From Taibaiella sp. (GTDB lineage Bacteria > Bacteroidota > Bacteroidia > Chitinophagales > Chitinophagaceae): a DNA stretch of 64,000 nt. Numbering within the stretch: the stretch's first letter is position 1; every line of letters starts with the position of its first letter. The DNA lies in the NCBI GenBank assembly GCA_019739295.1, contig JAHHDV010000033.1, positions 47,329 through 111,328 of the forward strand, given 5' to 3'. The position numbers and the translations under genes are program-made. A model generated the notes under the pieces. That model ran no database searches. It worked only from the letters and a program-made list of their open reading frames with translations, and was not told where the DNA came from. Below are positions 55,587 to 64,000 of the stretch, piece after piece.

Positions 55587-56561
55587 ATGGATTATATATA
55601 TTTACTGCTTATTGTCATCTTGTCATTTGGTACAGCATTATGGTACTTCCGTATTGCAGATAAATACGATATTATTGATAAGCCCAATGAAAGAAGCTCT
55701 CATACGACGATTACCATACGTGGCGGAGGTGTTATTTTTCCTATTGCGGTGATCCTATACTGTGTTTTTTTTCAACCTTTTTCATATGATTTTACAGGGA
55801 CAGTGAGTTTGGTGTTAGGCTTGGTTGCCATAAGCGTGGTGAGTTTTTGGGACGATGTAAGCAGTCTGCCCAATAAAGTCAGAATTTCAGTTCATCTGAT
55901 CTCAGTTTCCTTATTGCTGTATAGTTTAAATGCGTTCAGCTTGCTGCCATGGTATGGGATTATAGTGGCTTATATCCTGATTATAGGTACCATTAATGCT
56001 TACAATTTTATGGACGGTATCAATGGTATCACAGGATTATATAGCCTGGTTATTTTACTTTCAGTGCTCTATTATAATCATTTCATTTCAGCATTTACAA
56101 ATGAGCATTTTATCCTGACCGGTGTCATTGCCTGTCTTGTATTTTTATTTTTCAATTTTAGAAAAAAAGCCAGGTGCTTTGCAGGAGATGTAGGCAGTGT
56201 GAGTATCGGATACTTGGTGCTTTTCTTTATATTGGGAATGATTATTACAGGGGAGCTAAAATATGTTTTTTTTCTGGCAGTGTATGGTGTAGATGCGGTT
56301 TTGACAATTTTTCACAGACTCTTTTTAAGACAAAATATTTTCCAGGCACACAGGCTGCATTTCTATCAAATCCTTGCTAACGAACAAAAGCTGCCGCATC
56401 TTACTGTTGCGATAATTTATGCAATGCTGCAGTTGATTATCAACATTGTCATCATACATACGAAATATGATTTTATAGCGACAGGTTTAATAGTGTGCCT
56501 TCCGTTGGCGTTTATTTACGTCATCCTAAAGCCGAGGTTAATGAAACAGAAAGCTACTTAG
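55587..56561 (+). CDS. Polyprenyl-phosphate sugar-1-phosphate transferase (WecA/WbpL/MraY-like)
   Basis: Initiating transferase that moves a HexNAc-1-P from a UDP-sugar onto undecaprenyl phosphate. The 324-residue membrane protein has ten or so helices; visible motifs are KPNERSSHTTITIRGGGVIF, INAYNFMDGINGI (metal-binding Asp), FAGDVGSVSIGY and the cytoplasmic HRLHFYQ loop. It is the last gene of the cluster, 37 bases after the acyltransferase. Confidence 0.88.
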   Translation: MDYIYLLLIVILSFGTALWYFRIADKYDIIDKPNERSSHTTITIRGGGVIFPIAVILYCVFFQPFSYDFTGTVSLVLGLVAISVVSFWDDVSSLPNKVRISVHLISVSLLLYSLNAFSLLPWYGIIVAYILIIGTINAYNFMDGINGITGLYSLVILLSVLYYNHFISAFTNEHFILTGVIACLVFLFFNFRKKARCFAGDVGSVSIGYLVLFFILGMIITGELKYVFFLAVYGVDAVLTIFHRLFLRQNIFQAHRLHFYQILANEQKLPHLTVAIIYAMLQLIINIVIIHTKYDFIATGLIVCLPLAFIYVILKPRLMKQKAT

Positions 56562-56610
56562 GTACACGCGACAGACCTGCATATACCCACCTTGGGTTTA
56601 ATTTTTCAAT

Positions 56611-57831
56611 ATGTCTAAGCATCTTATCATTATCGGTGGCGGGGCAGCCGGTTTCTTTTGTGCCGCAAATGCCCGGCACCCCAACATCCGGGTTACCATC
56701 CTGGAGAAGACGAATAAACTACTCAGTAAAGTAAAGGTAAGCGGTGGGGGCAGATGTAATGTTACCAACGGAAATTATGTCCATATCCAGGATTTTGCAG
56801 CTGCATATCCCAGGGGGAAAAATTTGCTCAAAAAGACATTGTACCAATTCTCTTTTCAGGATACAATAAATTGGTTTGAATCCAGAGGTGTTGCATTGAA
56901 GACAGAGGCAGACGGTAGAATCTTTCCGAAGTCGGACAGTTCCCAGAGCATCATCGACTGCTTGATGACTGCTTGTGAAGAAAATCAGGTAGCCATTCAT
57001 ACCGGCACCCAGGTGCTATCTGTCGAGCAGGAAGATGACAGGTATACATTGTACACGAATTCCGGGATTTTTCACGCAGATTTTATATGTCTGGCCACCG
57101 GGGGGTACCCTAAAGAAGATCAGTACCGGTGGATACAGGATTTTGGTTTGAAGATCGAATCCCCGGTTCCATCGCTGTTTACCTTCAACCTGCCCGGGCA
57201 CCCGATTACGCAGCTTATGGGTGTATCAGTGCCTCATGCACAAATAAAGGTCCAGGGAGAGAAGCTGAATGCATCCGGACCTTTGCTGGTTACGCACTGG
57301 GGCCTGAGCGGTCCTTGTGTATTGAGACTGAGTGCCTGGGGAGCGAGGCTCCTGGCAGACAAAAAGTGGAATTTTAAAATCCTGATCAATTGGTTGGGAG
57401 ATACTCCTGAAGAAAAATTAAGGGCAGATTTCCCTGCTGTTAAATCCTATCAGGGCAATAAGATTCTGCAGCACAAAAATCCCTTTGGACTGCCGGCAAG
57501 GTTATGGGAATTTTTGATAGATGACTCCGGAATAGATCCCTATCAGCATTGGTCGGCGCTTTCATCCAGAAATCAAAACCGGCTGATCGCACAGCTAACC
57601 CAATATGAATGCCAGGTCCAGGGCAAAACCACATTCAAGGAAGAATTCGTAACGGCGGGAGGCATCCGGCTTTCCTCGGTTCAGGCGCAGACCCTGCAAT
57701 ACCGGGATTTTCCCGGCCTGTTTATATTGGGAGAAGCTTTGGATGTAGATGGGATCACCGGAGGTTTCAATTTTCAGAATGCCTGGACGAGTGCTTATAT
57801 TGCAGCCAGACAGATCGTTTCTATGGTGTAA
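56611..57831 (+). CDS. HI0933/BaiN-family flavoprotein
   Basis: A 406-residue two-domain FAD protein of the HI0933/YhiN/BaiN family. The dinucleotide-binding GGGAAGFFCAANA (about 9-21) and KVKVSGGGRCNVTNG (about 40-54) are hallmarks; the C-terminal block ALDVDGITGGFNFQNAWTSAYIA closes the FAD site. The function is not firmly known; BaiN reduces bile-acid double bonds and other members are oxidoreductases. It sits between the polysaccharide cluster and rho but is unlikely to belong to either pathway. Confidence 0.88.
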   Translation: MSKHLIIIGGGAAGFFCAANARHPNIRVTILEKTNKLLSKVKVSGGGRCNVTNGNYVHIQDFAAAYPRGKNLLKKTLYQFSFQDTINWFESRGVALKTEADGRIFPKSDSSQSIIDCLMTACEENQVAIHTGTQVLSVEQEDDRYTLYTNSGIFHADFICLATGGYPKEDQYRWIQDFGLKIESPVPSLFTFNLPGHPITQLMGVSVPHAQIKVQGEKLNASGPLLVTHWGLSGPCVLRLSAWGARLLADKKWNFKILINWLGDTPEEKLRADFPAVKSYQGNKILQHKNPFGLPARLWEFLIDDSGIDPYQHWSALSSRNQNRLIAQLTQYECQVQGKTTFKEEFVTAGGIRLSSVQAQTLQYRDFPGLFILGEALDVDGITGGFNFQNAWTSAYIAARQIVSMV

Positions 57832-58099
57832 CGGATGTCTCTTATTCAATGTTATGTGTCTTCTAAAGAGATGATTTCAAAGGCAAAAAGTACCGTTTGT
57901 TAGGGAAATATTTACTAAATATATTTTGTCAAATAAAAAAAATAATTCACCTTTGGTATGCTATTGGTATTTCAAACCCACTTACCTATAGCTTCAATAA
58001 AGCCGGATACAGCCAGTATCCACCTCTTCCAAAACTTATTATCAATTTATATTTCAACAAAACAGAAATACATTTCTTTGTATTTATTCATTCAAAAAG
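57832..58099. other. Upstream region of rho
   Basis: AT-rich leader of 268 bases. A near-match to the -7 box, TTTCTTTG (one mismatch), ends about 20 bases before the rho ATG. Nothing else is recognised; a 75-codon open frame here is not credible as a gene. Confidence 0.35.
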
Positions 58100-59833
58100 A
58101 TGCCCTACGACATTAATCAATTGAACGAAATGATCGTTCCTGAGCTATTGGATATAGCAGAAAACCTAGAAGTAAAGAATGCTAAAAAACTTGAAAAACA
58201 AGACCTTATTTATAAAATCATTGATGCGCAGTCTTTAAAACAAGCGGCAGAGCCGGGCGCAGCTTCTCAGCCTGCCCGGAAAAAGGTCAGAAAAGCAAAG
58301 ACAGTTACCGCGGAGGTTCCCGTAAACATAGAGGATCAGGAGGAGCATGCCTTATCTCCTGAAGAAAGCAATATAACAGAAGCCGTTCAGGTATCTGTTG
58401 ATAAGCCCCAGACCAAGACAAAAAGAAAAAGGGTTGCTAAAAAAGCCAGGGTCCAGGAGGAAGAGAAAACTCCGGAAGAAGGTGTGGAAGATAATGACGA
58501 AATAGCTTCTGGTAATCCTGCAGAGGTGGTACAAGAGGAAATGGAAGCTGCAGGTGAAGCAGAAGATCAGTCTGCAAAAACAGAAAAGAAAGAAACTGAT
58601 CCGCAGGCTGGGGAAGGAAGTGAGAAACAGCAGCAGAGCAAGCCGCAGCATCAAAAGAATAAAAGCTTTAATCAAAAAAATAAAGGAAGAGAAGGTGAGT
58701 CCGGTTTTAACATCGATTTCGATGGTGTGATCCCGGGAGACGGGGTATTGGAAATGATGCCTGACGGGTATGGATTCCTGCGCAGCAGTGATTATAACTA
58801 CCTGAGCTCCCCGGATGATGTATACGTCTCTCCTTCACAGATCAAGTTGTTCGGATTGAAGACCGGGGATACGGTAGTCGGTAGTGTCCGCCCGCCCAAA
58901 GAAGGTGAGAAGTACTTCGCTTTATTGAAAGTAAATACGATCAACGGCAGGCAGCCTGAAGAGATCAGGGACAGGGTGCCCTTCGATTATCTGACACCCC
59001 TTTTTCCAAGCGAAAGGCTGAACCTTTCTGGTACCAACAATAGCTATAGTACGCGTATTATGGATCTGTTCACACCCATAGGAAAAGGCCAGAGAGGCCT
59101 GATCGTGGCACAGCCGAAAACGGGTAAGACAATACTGCTTAAGGAAGTGGCCAATGCTATTTCCGCTAATCACCCCGAGTGCTATCTGATTGTATTGCTG
59201 GTGGATGAGCGGCCTGAAGAGGTGACTGATATGCAGAGAAGTGTAAATGCAGAAGTGATTGCATCTACTTTTGATGAACCTGCTGAGAAACATGTGAAGG
59301 TTTCGCAGATCGCATTACAGAAAGCAAAAAGACTGGTAGAGGTAGGACATGATGTGGTGATACTTCTTGACTCCATTACAAGATTGGCGCGTGCACACAA
59401 TACGGTAGCACCCGCTAGCGGTAAAGTACTCAGTGGTGGTGTGGAAGCAAATGCGATGCAGAAGCCCAAGCAATTCTTCGGGGCTGCCCGTAAGATTGAA
59501 AACGGCGGTTCGCTGACCATTTTAGCAACTGCTTTGATCGATACGGGATCCAGGATGGATGAGGTTATCTTTGAAGAATTCAAAGGTACCGGCAATATGG
59601 AACTGCAGCTGGATAGAAAGCTGGCCAACAGGCGGATCTTCCCGGCTATTGATATTACCTCTTCTTCTACACGCAGAGACGATCTGCTTTTGGAGAAAGA
59701 TGTGATCAATAAGATGCATATCCTGCGCAATCATATCTCTGATATGAATACGGAAGAAGCCATGCAGTTCTTATTGACACAGATGCGAGGTACAAGGGAT
59801 AATGCAGAATTCTTAGCGACTATGAATAAATAA
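58100..59833 (+). CDS. rho: Transcription termination factor Rho
   Basis: Hexameric RNA helicase that terminates transcription. The 577 residues comprise an N-terminal Rho_N helix bundle (about 1-50), a Lys/Glu-rich low-complexity insert (about 60-205) typical of Bacteroidota, an RNA-binding cold-shock domain ([20 protein letters not shown], about 214-233) and the RecA-like ATPase (about 320-560) with Walker [10 protein letters not shown], Walker [18 protein letters not shown] and the [10 protein letters not shown] block. The insert lengthens Rho compared with the 419-residue enterobacterial form and may phase-separate or bind partners. Confidence 0.96.
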   Translation: MPYDINQLNEMIVPELLDIAENLEVKNAKKLEKQDLIYKIIDAQSLKQAAEPGAASQPARKKVRKAKTVTAEVPVNIEDQEEHALSPEESNITEAVQVSVDKPQTKTKRKRVAKKARVQEEEKTPEEGVEDNDEIASGNPAEVVQEEMEAAGEAEDQSAKTEKKETDPQAGEGSEKQQQSKPQHQKNKSFNQKNKGREGESGFNIDFDGVIPGDGVLEMMPDGYGFLRSSDYNYLSSPDDVYVSPSQIKLFGLKTGDTVVGSVRPPKEGEKYFALLKVNTINGRQPEEIRDRVPFDYLTPLFPSERLNLSGTNNSYSTRIMDLFTPIGKGQRGLIVAQPKTGKTILLKEVANAISANHPECYLIVLLVDERPEEVTDMQRSVNAEVIASTFDEPAEKHVKVSQIALQKAKRLVEVGHDVVILLDSITRLARAHNTVAPASGKVLSGGVEANAMQKPKQFFGAARKIENGGSLTILATALIDTGSRMDEVIFEEFKGTGNMELQLDRKLANRRIFPAIDITSSSTRRDDLLLEKDVINKMHILRNHISDMNTEEAMQFLLTQMRGTRDNAEFLATMNK

Positions 59834-59852
59834 TTTAGAGATTTCTTACATC

Positions 59853-59885
59853 AAAAATGCCCGGATTTCATTCCGGGCATTTTTA
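59853..59885. terminator. Bidirectional hairpin terminator of rho and the MORN gene
   Basis: AATGCCCGGA and TCCGGGCATT with a five- or six-base loop, flanked by A and T runs. It serves both the rightward rho gene and the leftward gene ending at 59883. Confidence 0.85.
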
Positions 59886-60161
59886 TTTTCTGGCGATTTT
59901 GCCATTTTTGAAATACTCCTCATATTCAATCTGATTGTCCTTGTTGTATCTCTTCCACGAACCGTCTTTCTTTCCGTTGATGAATCTTCCTATCTGCCAT
60001 AGCTGTCCATCCTGTCTGTAGTATTTCCATTCGTCTTCCATCAGCGAATGGACATACTTTCCTTTAGCTTTTACATTCCCGTTCTTAAAGAATATCCTGA
60101 TCTCATCCCCTATATGTTCATAGGTTTTCTGACCATTTGCATAATGAGTTTTATTCAGCAT
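59883..60161 (-). CDS. Small MORN-repeat (YwqK-like) protein
   Basis: A 92-residue protein made of MORN-like repeats, each with the pattern YYxxGxxxxxGxFxxGxxxGxW: RIFFKNGNVKAKGKY, WKYYRQDGQLWQIGRFING and WKRYNKDNQIEYEEYF. This is the style annotated as YwqK-family antitoxin, but no toxin gene adjoins it, so the antitoxin role is unsupported here. Such repeats mediate protein or membrane contact. It is convergent with rho. Confidence 0.75.
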   Translation of the reverse strand: MLNKTHYANGQKTYEHIGDEIRIFFKNGNVKAKGKYVHSLMEDEWKYYRQDGQLWQIGRFINGKKDGSWKRYNKDNQIEYEEYFKNGKIARK

Positions 60162-60399
60162 GAATCATGCGTTTATTTATATAAAATTACATCGTTTGCC
60201 AGTTTTATTCAAACGGAACAATGTATATTATAAAATAATTAAATATTATTTATCATAATTTTATATAAGGTTGCCGGCATGTTTTTCATCCGCAATAAAT
60301 GATATTATGGAGATACCGTAAGCGGATCAGAAAATGTACTAATAGCCCGCACGAGGATAAGGCTTCTTCTTTTCCCGCCTGTCAAAACATAAAATTGTT
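60162..60399. other. Intergenic region upstream of smc
   Basis: About 240 AT-rich bases with no coding pattern. An exact -7 box of smc follows at 60400. Confidence 0.4.
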
Positions 60400-60407
60400 T
60401 ATCTTTG
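60400..60407 (+). promoter_or_regulatory. -7 box of smc
   Basis: TATCTTTG, exact TAnnTTTG, 23 bases before the smc start codon TTG. No correctly spaced -33 TTTG is seen. Confidence 0.55.
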
Positions 60408-60430
60408 AGCCCCTATAAAAATTTTACAAA

Positions 60431-63400
60431 TTGAGGCTAAAATCCCTGGACATAAAAGGATTCAAATCCTTTGCAGACAAGACACAAGTGGTGCTGGACA
60501 ATGCCATTACAGGCATCGTAGGGCCCAACGGCTGCGGCAAATCGAATATTGTGGATGCCATACGGTGGGTCATCGGTGAGCATAAGATCAAATCCCTGAG
60601 ATCTGATAACCTTGAGGACCTGATTTTTAATGGTTCCAAGTCGCGGAATGCTTCTGGAATGGCAGAGGTTTCACTGACATTTGAGAACACGCGGAATCTG
60701 CTGCCTACGGATTTTACCACGGTTACCATTACGCGCAAATTTTATAAAAACGGTGAGAGTGAATATAGGCTGAATGATGTAGCCTGCCGGCTAAAGGATA
60801 TTCATAACCTGTTTCTGGATACGGGTGTCAGTAATGACTCGTATGCGATCATAGAGTTAGGGATGGTGGATGACATCATCAAGGATAAGGACGGAAGCCG
60901 CAGAAGGATGCTGGAGCAGGCCGCGGGCATCTCTATTTACAAGACCAGGAAAAAGGAAGCCAAAAATAAGCTGGAAGGTACCCAGGGCGATATCAGCAGG
61001 ATAGAAGATTTGCTTTTCGAAATTTCCAATAATCTCCGTACCCTCGAATCCCAGGCCAGGAAAGCGGAACGGTACTTCAGCATCAAGAATGAATACAAGG
61101 ATATATCCATCGAGCTGGCCAAAGCGTCTTTAGAGGAATATAACGAGAAGTACCAGACACTTCAGGTGCAATTCCAGGAGATAGAAGATGGTAAGCTCAG
61201 GATAGAAGCCGAGATAGCAGGAGATGAAGCCCAGATAGAGGAAAATAAGGTAAAGCTCATTCAGATGGAGCAGGGTCTCAATGTAGCCCAGAAAGAGTTC
61301 AATGACCTGGTGAACAGGATACGGGGCCTCGAAAATGAGAAAAAGCTTGCAGCCCAGCGTTTGGATCACCTGAAGGACAGGATGAGCAGCATTACCAATT
61401 TCCTGAAAAATGCCGGCCTGCAGGAGCAAACCATACAGGACAACATCCAATCAGCAACACAGCTGATTGGAGACCTGGCTTCTGATCTTGAATTACTTAC
61501 GGGCAAGTTTGAGGTTGTAGCCGAAAGCCTGGATGAAAAGAGAAGCCTTTATGAAGCCAAGAGAAGAGAGCTTGATGAACAACGCAGCCAGTTGCAAAAC
61601 CTGCAGCGGGAACAGTTCGAAGTAGAGAAATCGAAAGCAATAGCAGATACGACACTGGCGAACCTGATGCGTGCCCAGCATCAGTCTATGGATGATAAGC
61701 AGCGCAGGACCATGCAGCTGGATCAGCTGAAACAGGAACTGCAATCCGCTGTCCAGAATAAAACAGCTACAGAGCAGGAAGTCCAGTCTTTGGAGGAAGC
61801 CAGGAAAACTACCGAAACCGCTATTCTCAGCCACCAGGAAGAAATGGAAAAGATAAGGGAGCATCTTGCGGCAGAGAACAGGATATTGGATGCCAGGCGG
61901 AACGAGCACGATCTGCTACAATCTTTGGTTCAAAGCTGGGAGGGATTCCCCGAGAGTATCAAATACCTGAGCCAGCATAAGGACTGGACCCGGAAAGCCC
62001 CTTTGGTTTCTGATATTCTTGTGGTAAAAGATGAATATAAGAAAGCACTGGAGAATGTGCTGGAACCTTATCTGAACTATTATGTGGTAGATGACCTGCA
62101 GGCAGCGGAAGAAGCGATTTCCTTATTGAGAAATAATAAGAAAGGTAAGGCGAATTTCTTTATTCTGGATAAGATCCAGACTCCCGTTGCCGCGGAAGAG
62201 CTTCAGGGATTGCTCCCGGCAATGCAGGTAGTGGATGTGGATAAGAAGTATCAGGCTATAGCCGAGTGGCTTTTATTGAATGTGTATATCACAAATAACA
62301 GGGACACGCTGATCCCTGTTCCTGCCTGGGTTACAGTGGTGAGTGAAGATGGCAGCATGATCCGGAAGGCAAACAGTATAGGTGGTGGCAGTGTAGGTGT
62401 ATTCGAAGGGAATAAGATAGGCCGTGCCAAGCACCTGGAAAAAACTGGCAGAAGAGATCAGTACCAGTGCGCAAAAGACAGAAGCGCTTAAATCCGAAGT
62501 CAATCAATTGCACATCACCATAACAGGTCTGGACAAAGAATTGAATGACCGTACCCTGAGAGATAAGCAACAATTGCTCAATCAGCAGGCGAATCAGGTA
62601 GTTCAGCTGGAGAACAGGATCGAACACCTGGAACAGCAAATCGAACAGGATGAAGATAAGATAGACGAGATCAGGGTGCAGATCAGTGACATTGAAGATA
62701 GTTCGGGAGACCAGCACGGTAACCTTACGGAGCTCAATAACCGGCTCAAGGCATTCGAAGAGAAAATAAAGACGATCCAGAATGACTTTGCACTATGTGA
62801 GCAGGATTATCAATTGGCACAGCAGCAATATAACCAGTACCAGCTGGATGCCAATAATGCCAGGGCAAACCTGGAAAATCAGAAACAACAGGTCAGTTTT
62901 AGGGAAAACCAGCTCGCAGAACTCCTGGTTCAGATAGCGCAGAATAAAAAGCAACTGTCGGAAACCAATGATCTGATTTCGGAAACTACAGGTAAATTGA
63001 ACTTTGGCGATGACGAGATCCACGAATTGCTGGTGAAAAAGGAACAGGAAGAAAAAGCATTAAGTCTCAGGGATCAGGAATATTATAATTTCAGGAACTC
63101 CGTTGCAGAGCATGAGAAGAGCATCACCCGCCAGCGGAAAGAAAAGGAAAGCGCCGAGGTACTGCTGAATGAGATCAGGGAAAAGCTGAATTCCATGAAG
63201 CTGCAGACTGCTGGGCTTAAAGAAAGATTAGGCGTAGAGTTTAAGGTAGACCTGGAGTCTATTTTAGAAGAGGAGAGGACAACAGAAAAATCTGTTGAAG
63301 AGCTGAATGAAGAAGCCGAGAAGCTCAAGAAGAGGCTGGACAATATGGGAGAAGTCAACCCTACTGCTATTGAAGCCTATCAGGAGATGAAAGTGCGGCA

Positions 63401-63950
63401 TGACTTTATTGTAGATCAGAAAAAAGATCTGGAGCAGGCGCGTGAAGCATTGCTTGCTACCATCGAGGAGGTGGAGAAGACTGCCAATACGAAGTTCAAG
63501 GAGACATTTGACCAGGTGAGAGAAAATTTTGTTACCGTATTTAAGGCATTATTTACTGAGGATGATAATGCAGACCTGAAGCTTACCGATGAAGACAATA
63601 TTGCAGAGAGCGGCATAGAAATATATGCGCAGCCCAAAGGGAAGCGTCCCAGTACATTGACACAGCTGTCAGGAGGAGAGAAGACCCTGACATCTACAGC
63701 CTTTTTATTTGCAATTTACCTGATCAAGCCGGCACCATTCTGTATCCTGGATGAGGTGGATGCCCCGCTGGATGATGCTAATGTCGGTAAGTTCACTTCT
63801 ATGATCCGCAAGTTCAGTGACAACTCACAGTTTATTATCGTTACCCACAACAAGCAGACCATGGCATCCGTGGATGTAATATATGGCGTGACCATGCAGG
63901 AAGCCGGGGTGAGCAAACTGGTACCGGTGGATTTCAGGAGTTTGAATTAG
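60431..63950 (+). CDS. smc: Chromosome segregation protein SMC, one frameshift
   Basis: Condensin ATPase that compacts and segregates the chromosome. Its start is TTG 60431, giving the family N-terminus RLKSLDIKGFKSFADKT; the Walker A GPNGCGKSN is at about residue 31-39. Coiled coils (about 170-500 and 680-1020) flank a hinge (about 520-665). The frame shifts just after the hinge: one extra A in the run at 62439-62444 (at LEK) switches from a short dead-end frame ending 62491 to the second frame. Removing it gives 1172 residues with the ABC signature QLSGGEKTL and Walker B FCILDEVDAPLDD. ScpA and ScpB are not nearby. An indispensable gene split in this way points to a sequencing error. Confidence 0.95.
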
Positions 63951-64000
63951 GCTTGTCTCTTTTTAAAATAACTGATGACCCATAAGCCGGCAGTTACGCT

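Noticed and set aside
59883..60161. MORN gene as antitoxin of a toxin-antitoxin system
   Set aside because: The family label alone suggests this; there is no toxin-like gene next to it.
60048..60430. Plus-strand frames opposite the MORN gene and upstream of smc
   Set aside because: Antisense or AT-rich noise; no motif, no ribosome site.
62424..62500. Programmed frameshifting in smc and the other broken genes
   Set aside because: The shifts fall in unrelated genes, in ordinary homopolymers, mostly in the same direction (one added base), without slippery-site context; sequencing error fits better.
1..64000. CRISPR arrays, tRNA or rRNA genes, insertion sequences, prophage
   Set aside because: No regularly spaced repeats, no cloverleaf-like T-arm boxes, no transposase, integrase or terminal inverted repeats were seen by eye.

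Overview
The window looks like a chromosomal segment of a member of the Bacteroidota, probably from the Chitinophagales/Saprospirales side of the phylum (inference). The support is direct. Two secreted proteins end in type IX secretion (Por) sorting tails. A gliding-motility gene, gldE, follows mutY-ssb. Many genes are preceded by the phylum's -7 box TAnnTTTG, a few with a -33 TTTG. Rho carries a long Lys/Glu-rich insert. There are no rRNA genes, and I saw no tRNA, CRISPR array, phage, integrase or insertion sequence. Content is mostly housekeeping.

Layout. 0-8.6 kb: hemC, msrA, an MBOAT/SGNH O-acylation pair, a nitronate monooxygenase-like protein, trpS, a deoxynucleoside kinase and a T9SS-secreted protein. 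8.8-13.3 kb: complex I genes nuoHIJKL, without A-G or M-N. 13.4-20.6 kb: a TPR protein, a lone ExbD, a secreted SGNH/PKD protein, a PEP-mutase-family gene, the yceD-rpmF-plsX operon and a DUF58 protein. 20.8-26 kb: mutY, ssb, gldE and a two-gene iron-sulfur electron-transfer unit (membrane 4Fe-4S protein plus CCG-domain protein). 26-28.9 kb: a redox cassette, HxlR regulator divergent from yceI, frnE/dsbA, doxX and a truncated NmrA-like gene, with paired operator-like palindromes between. 29.6-34.5 kb: hemDE convergent with nuoMN. 34.7-44.8 kb: a Cys/Lys micropeptide, ruvC, a flippase-like membrane protein, an omega-amidase, an outer-membrane protein, hemW, gltX, kdsD, a DUF1684 lipoprotein, nth and carbonic anhydrase. 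45-49 kb: a membrane pyrophosphatase fused to an OmpA domain, a methyltransferase and an ElaA-like acetyltransferase. 49.2-64 kb: sdaA, a six-gene surface-polysaccharide cluster (UDP-GlcNAc dehydrogenase, epimerase, glycosyltransferase, second epimerase, acyltransferase, polyprenyl-P sugar-1-P transferase), a BaiN-like flavoprotein, rho, a MORN-repeat protein and smc.

Sequence quality matters for reading this window. At least ten otherwise normal genes, including indispensable rpmF and smc, are interrupted by single-base changes, almost all one-base insertions in or beside homopolymers. Removing the inserted base restores a family-length protein each time. I therefore treat these as probable sequencing errors and give full spans. 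The 26.05-26.86 kb block is the exception: its lesions are mostly deletions and the last gene lacks its 3' half.

How the genes work together. hemC, hemD, hemE and the radical-SAM HemW serve tetrapyrrole synthesis and heme handling. The nuo genes, the iron-sulfur pair and the membrane pyrophosphatase serve membrane energetics. mutY, nth, ruvC, ssb and smc serve genome maintenance. kdsD, the 50.7-56.6 kb cluster and the MBOAT/SGNH pair serve envelope glycans. The most noteworthy items are the split complex I and heme loci, the pyrophosphatase-OmpA fusion, the HxlR operator pair, the truncation junction at 26,050, near-leaderless promoters, the missing gldD, and the micropeptide beside ruvC. I did not find a clearly new defence or mobile system.
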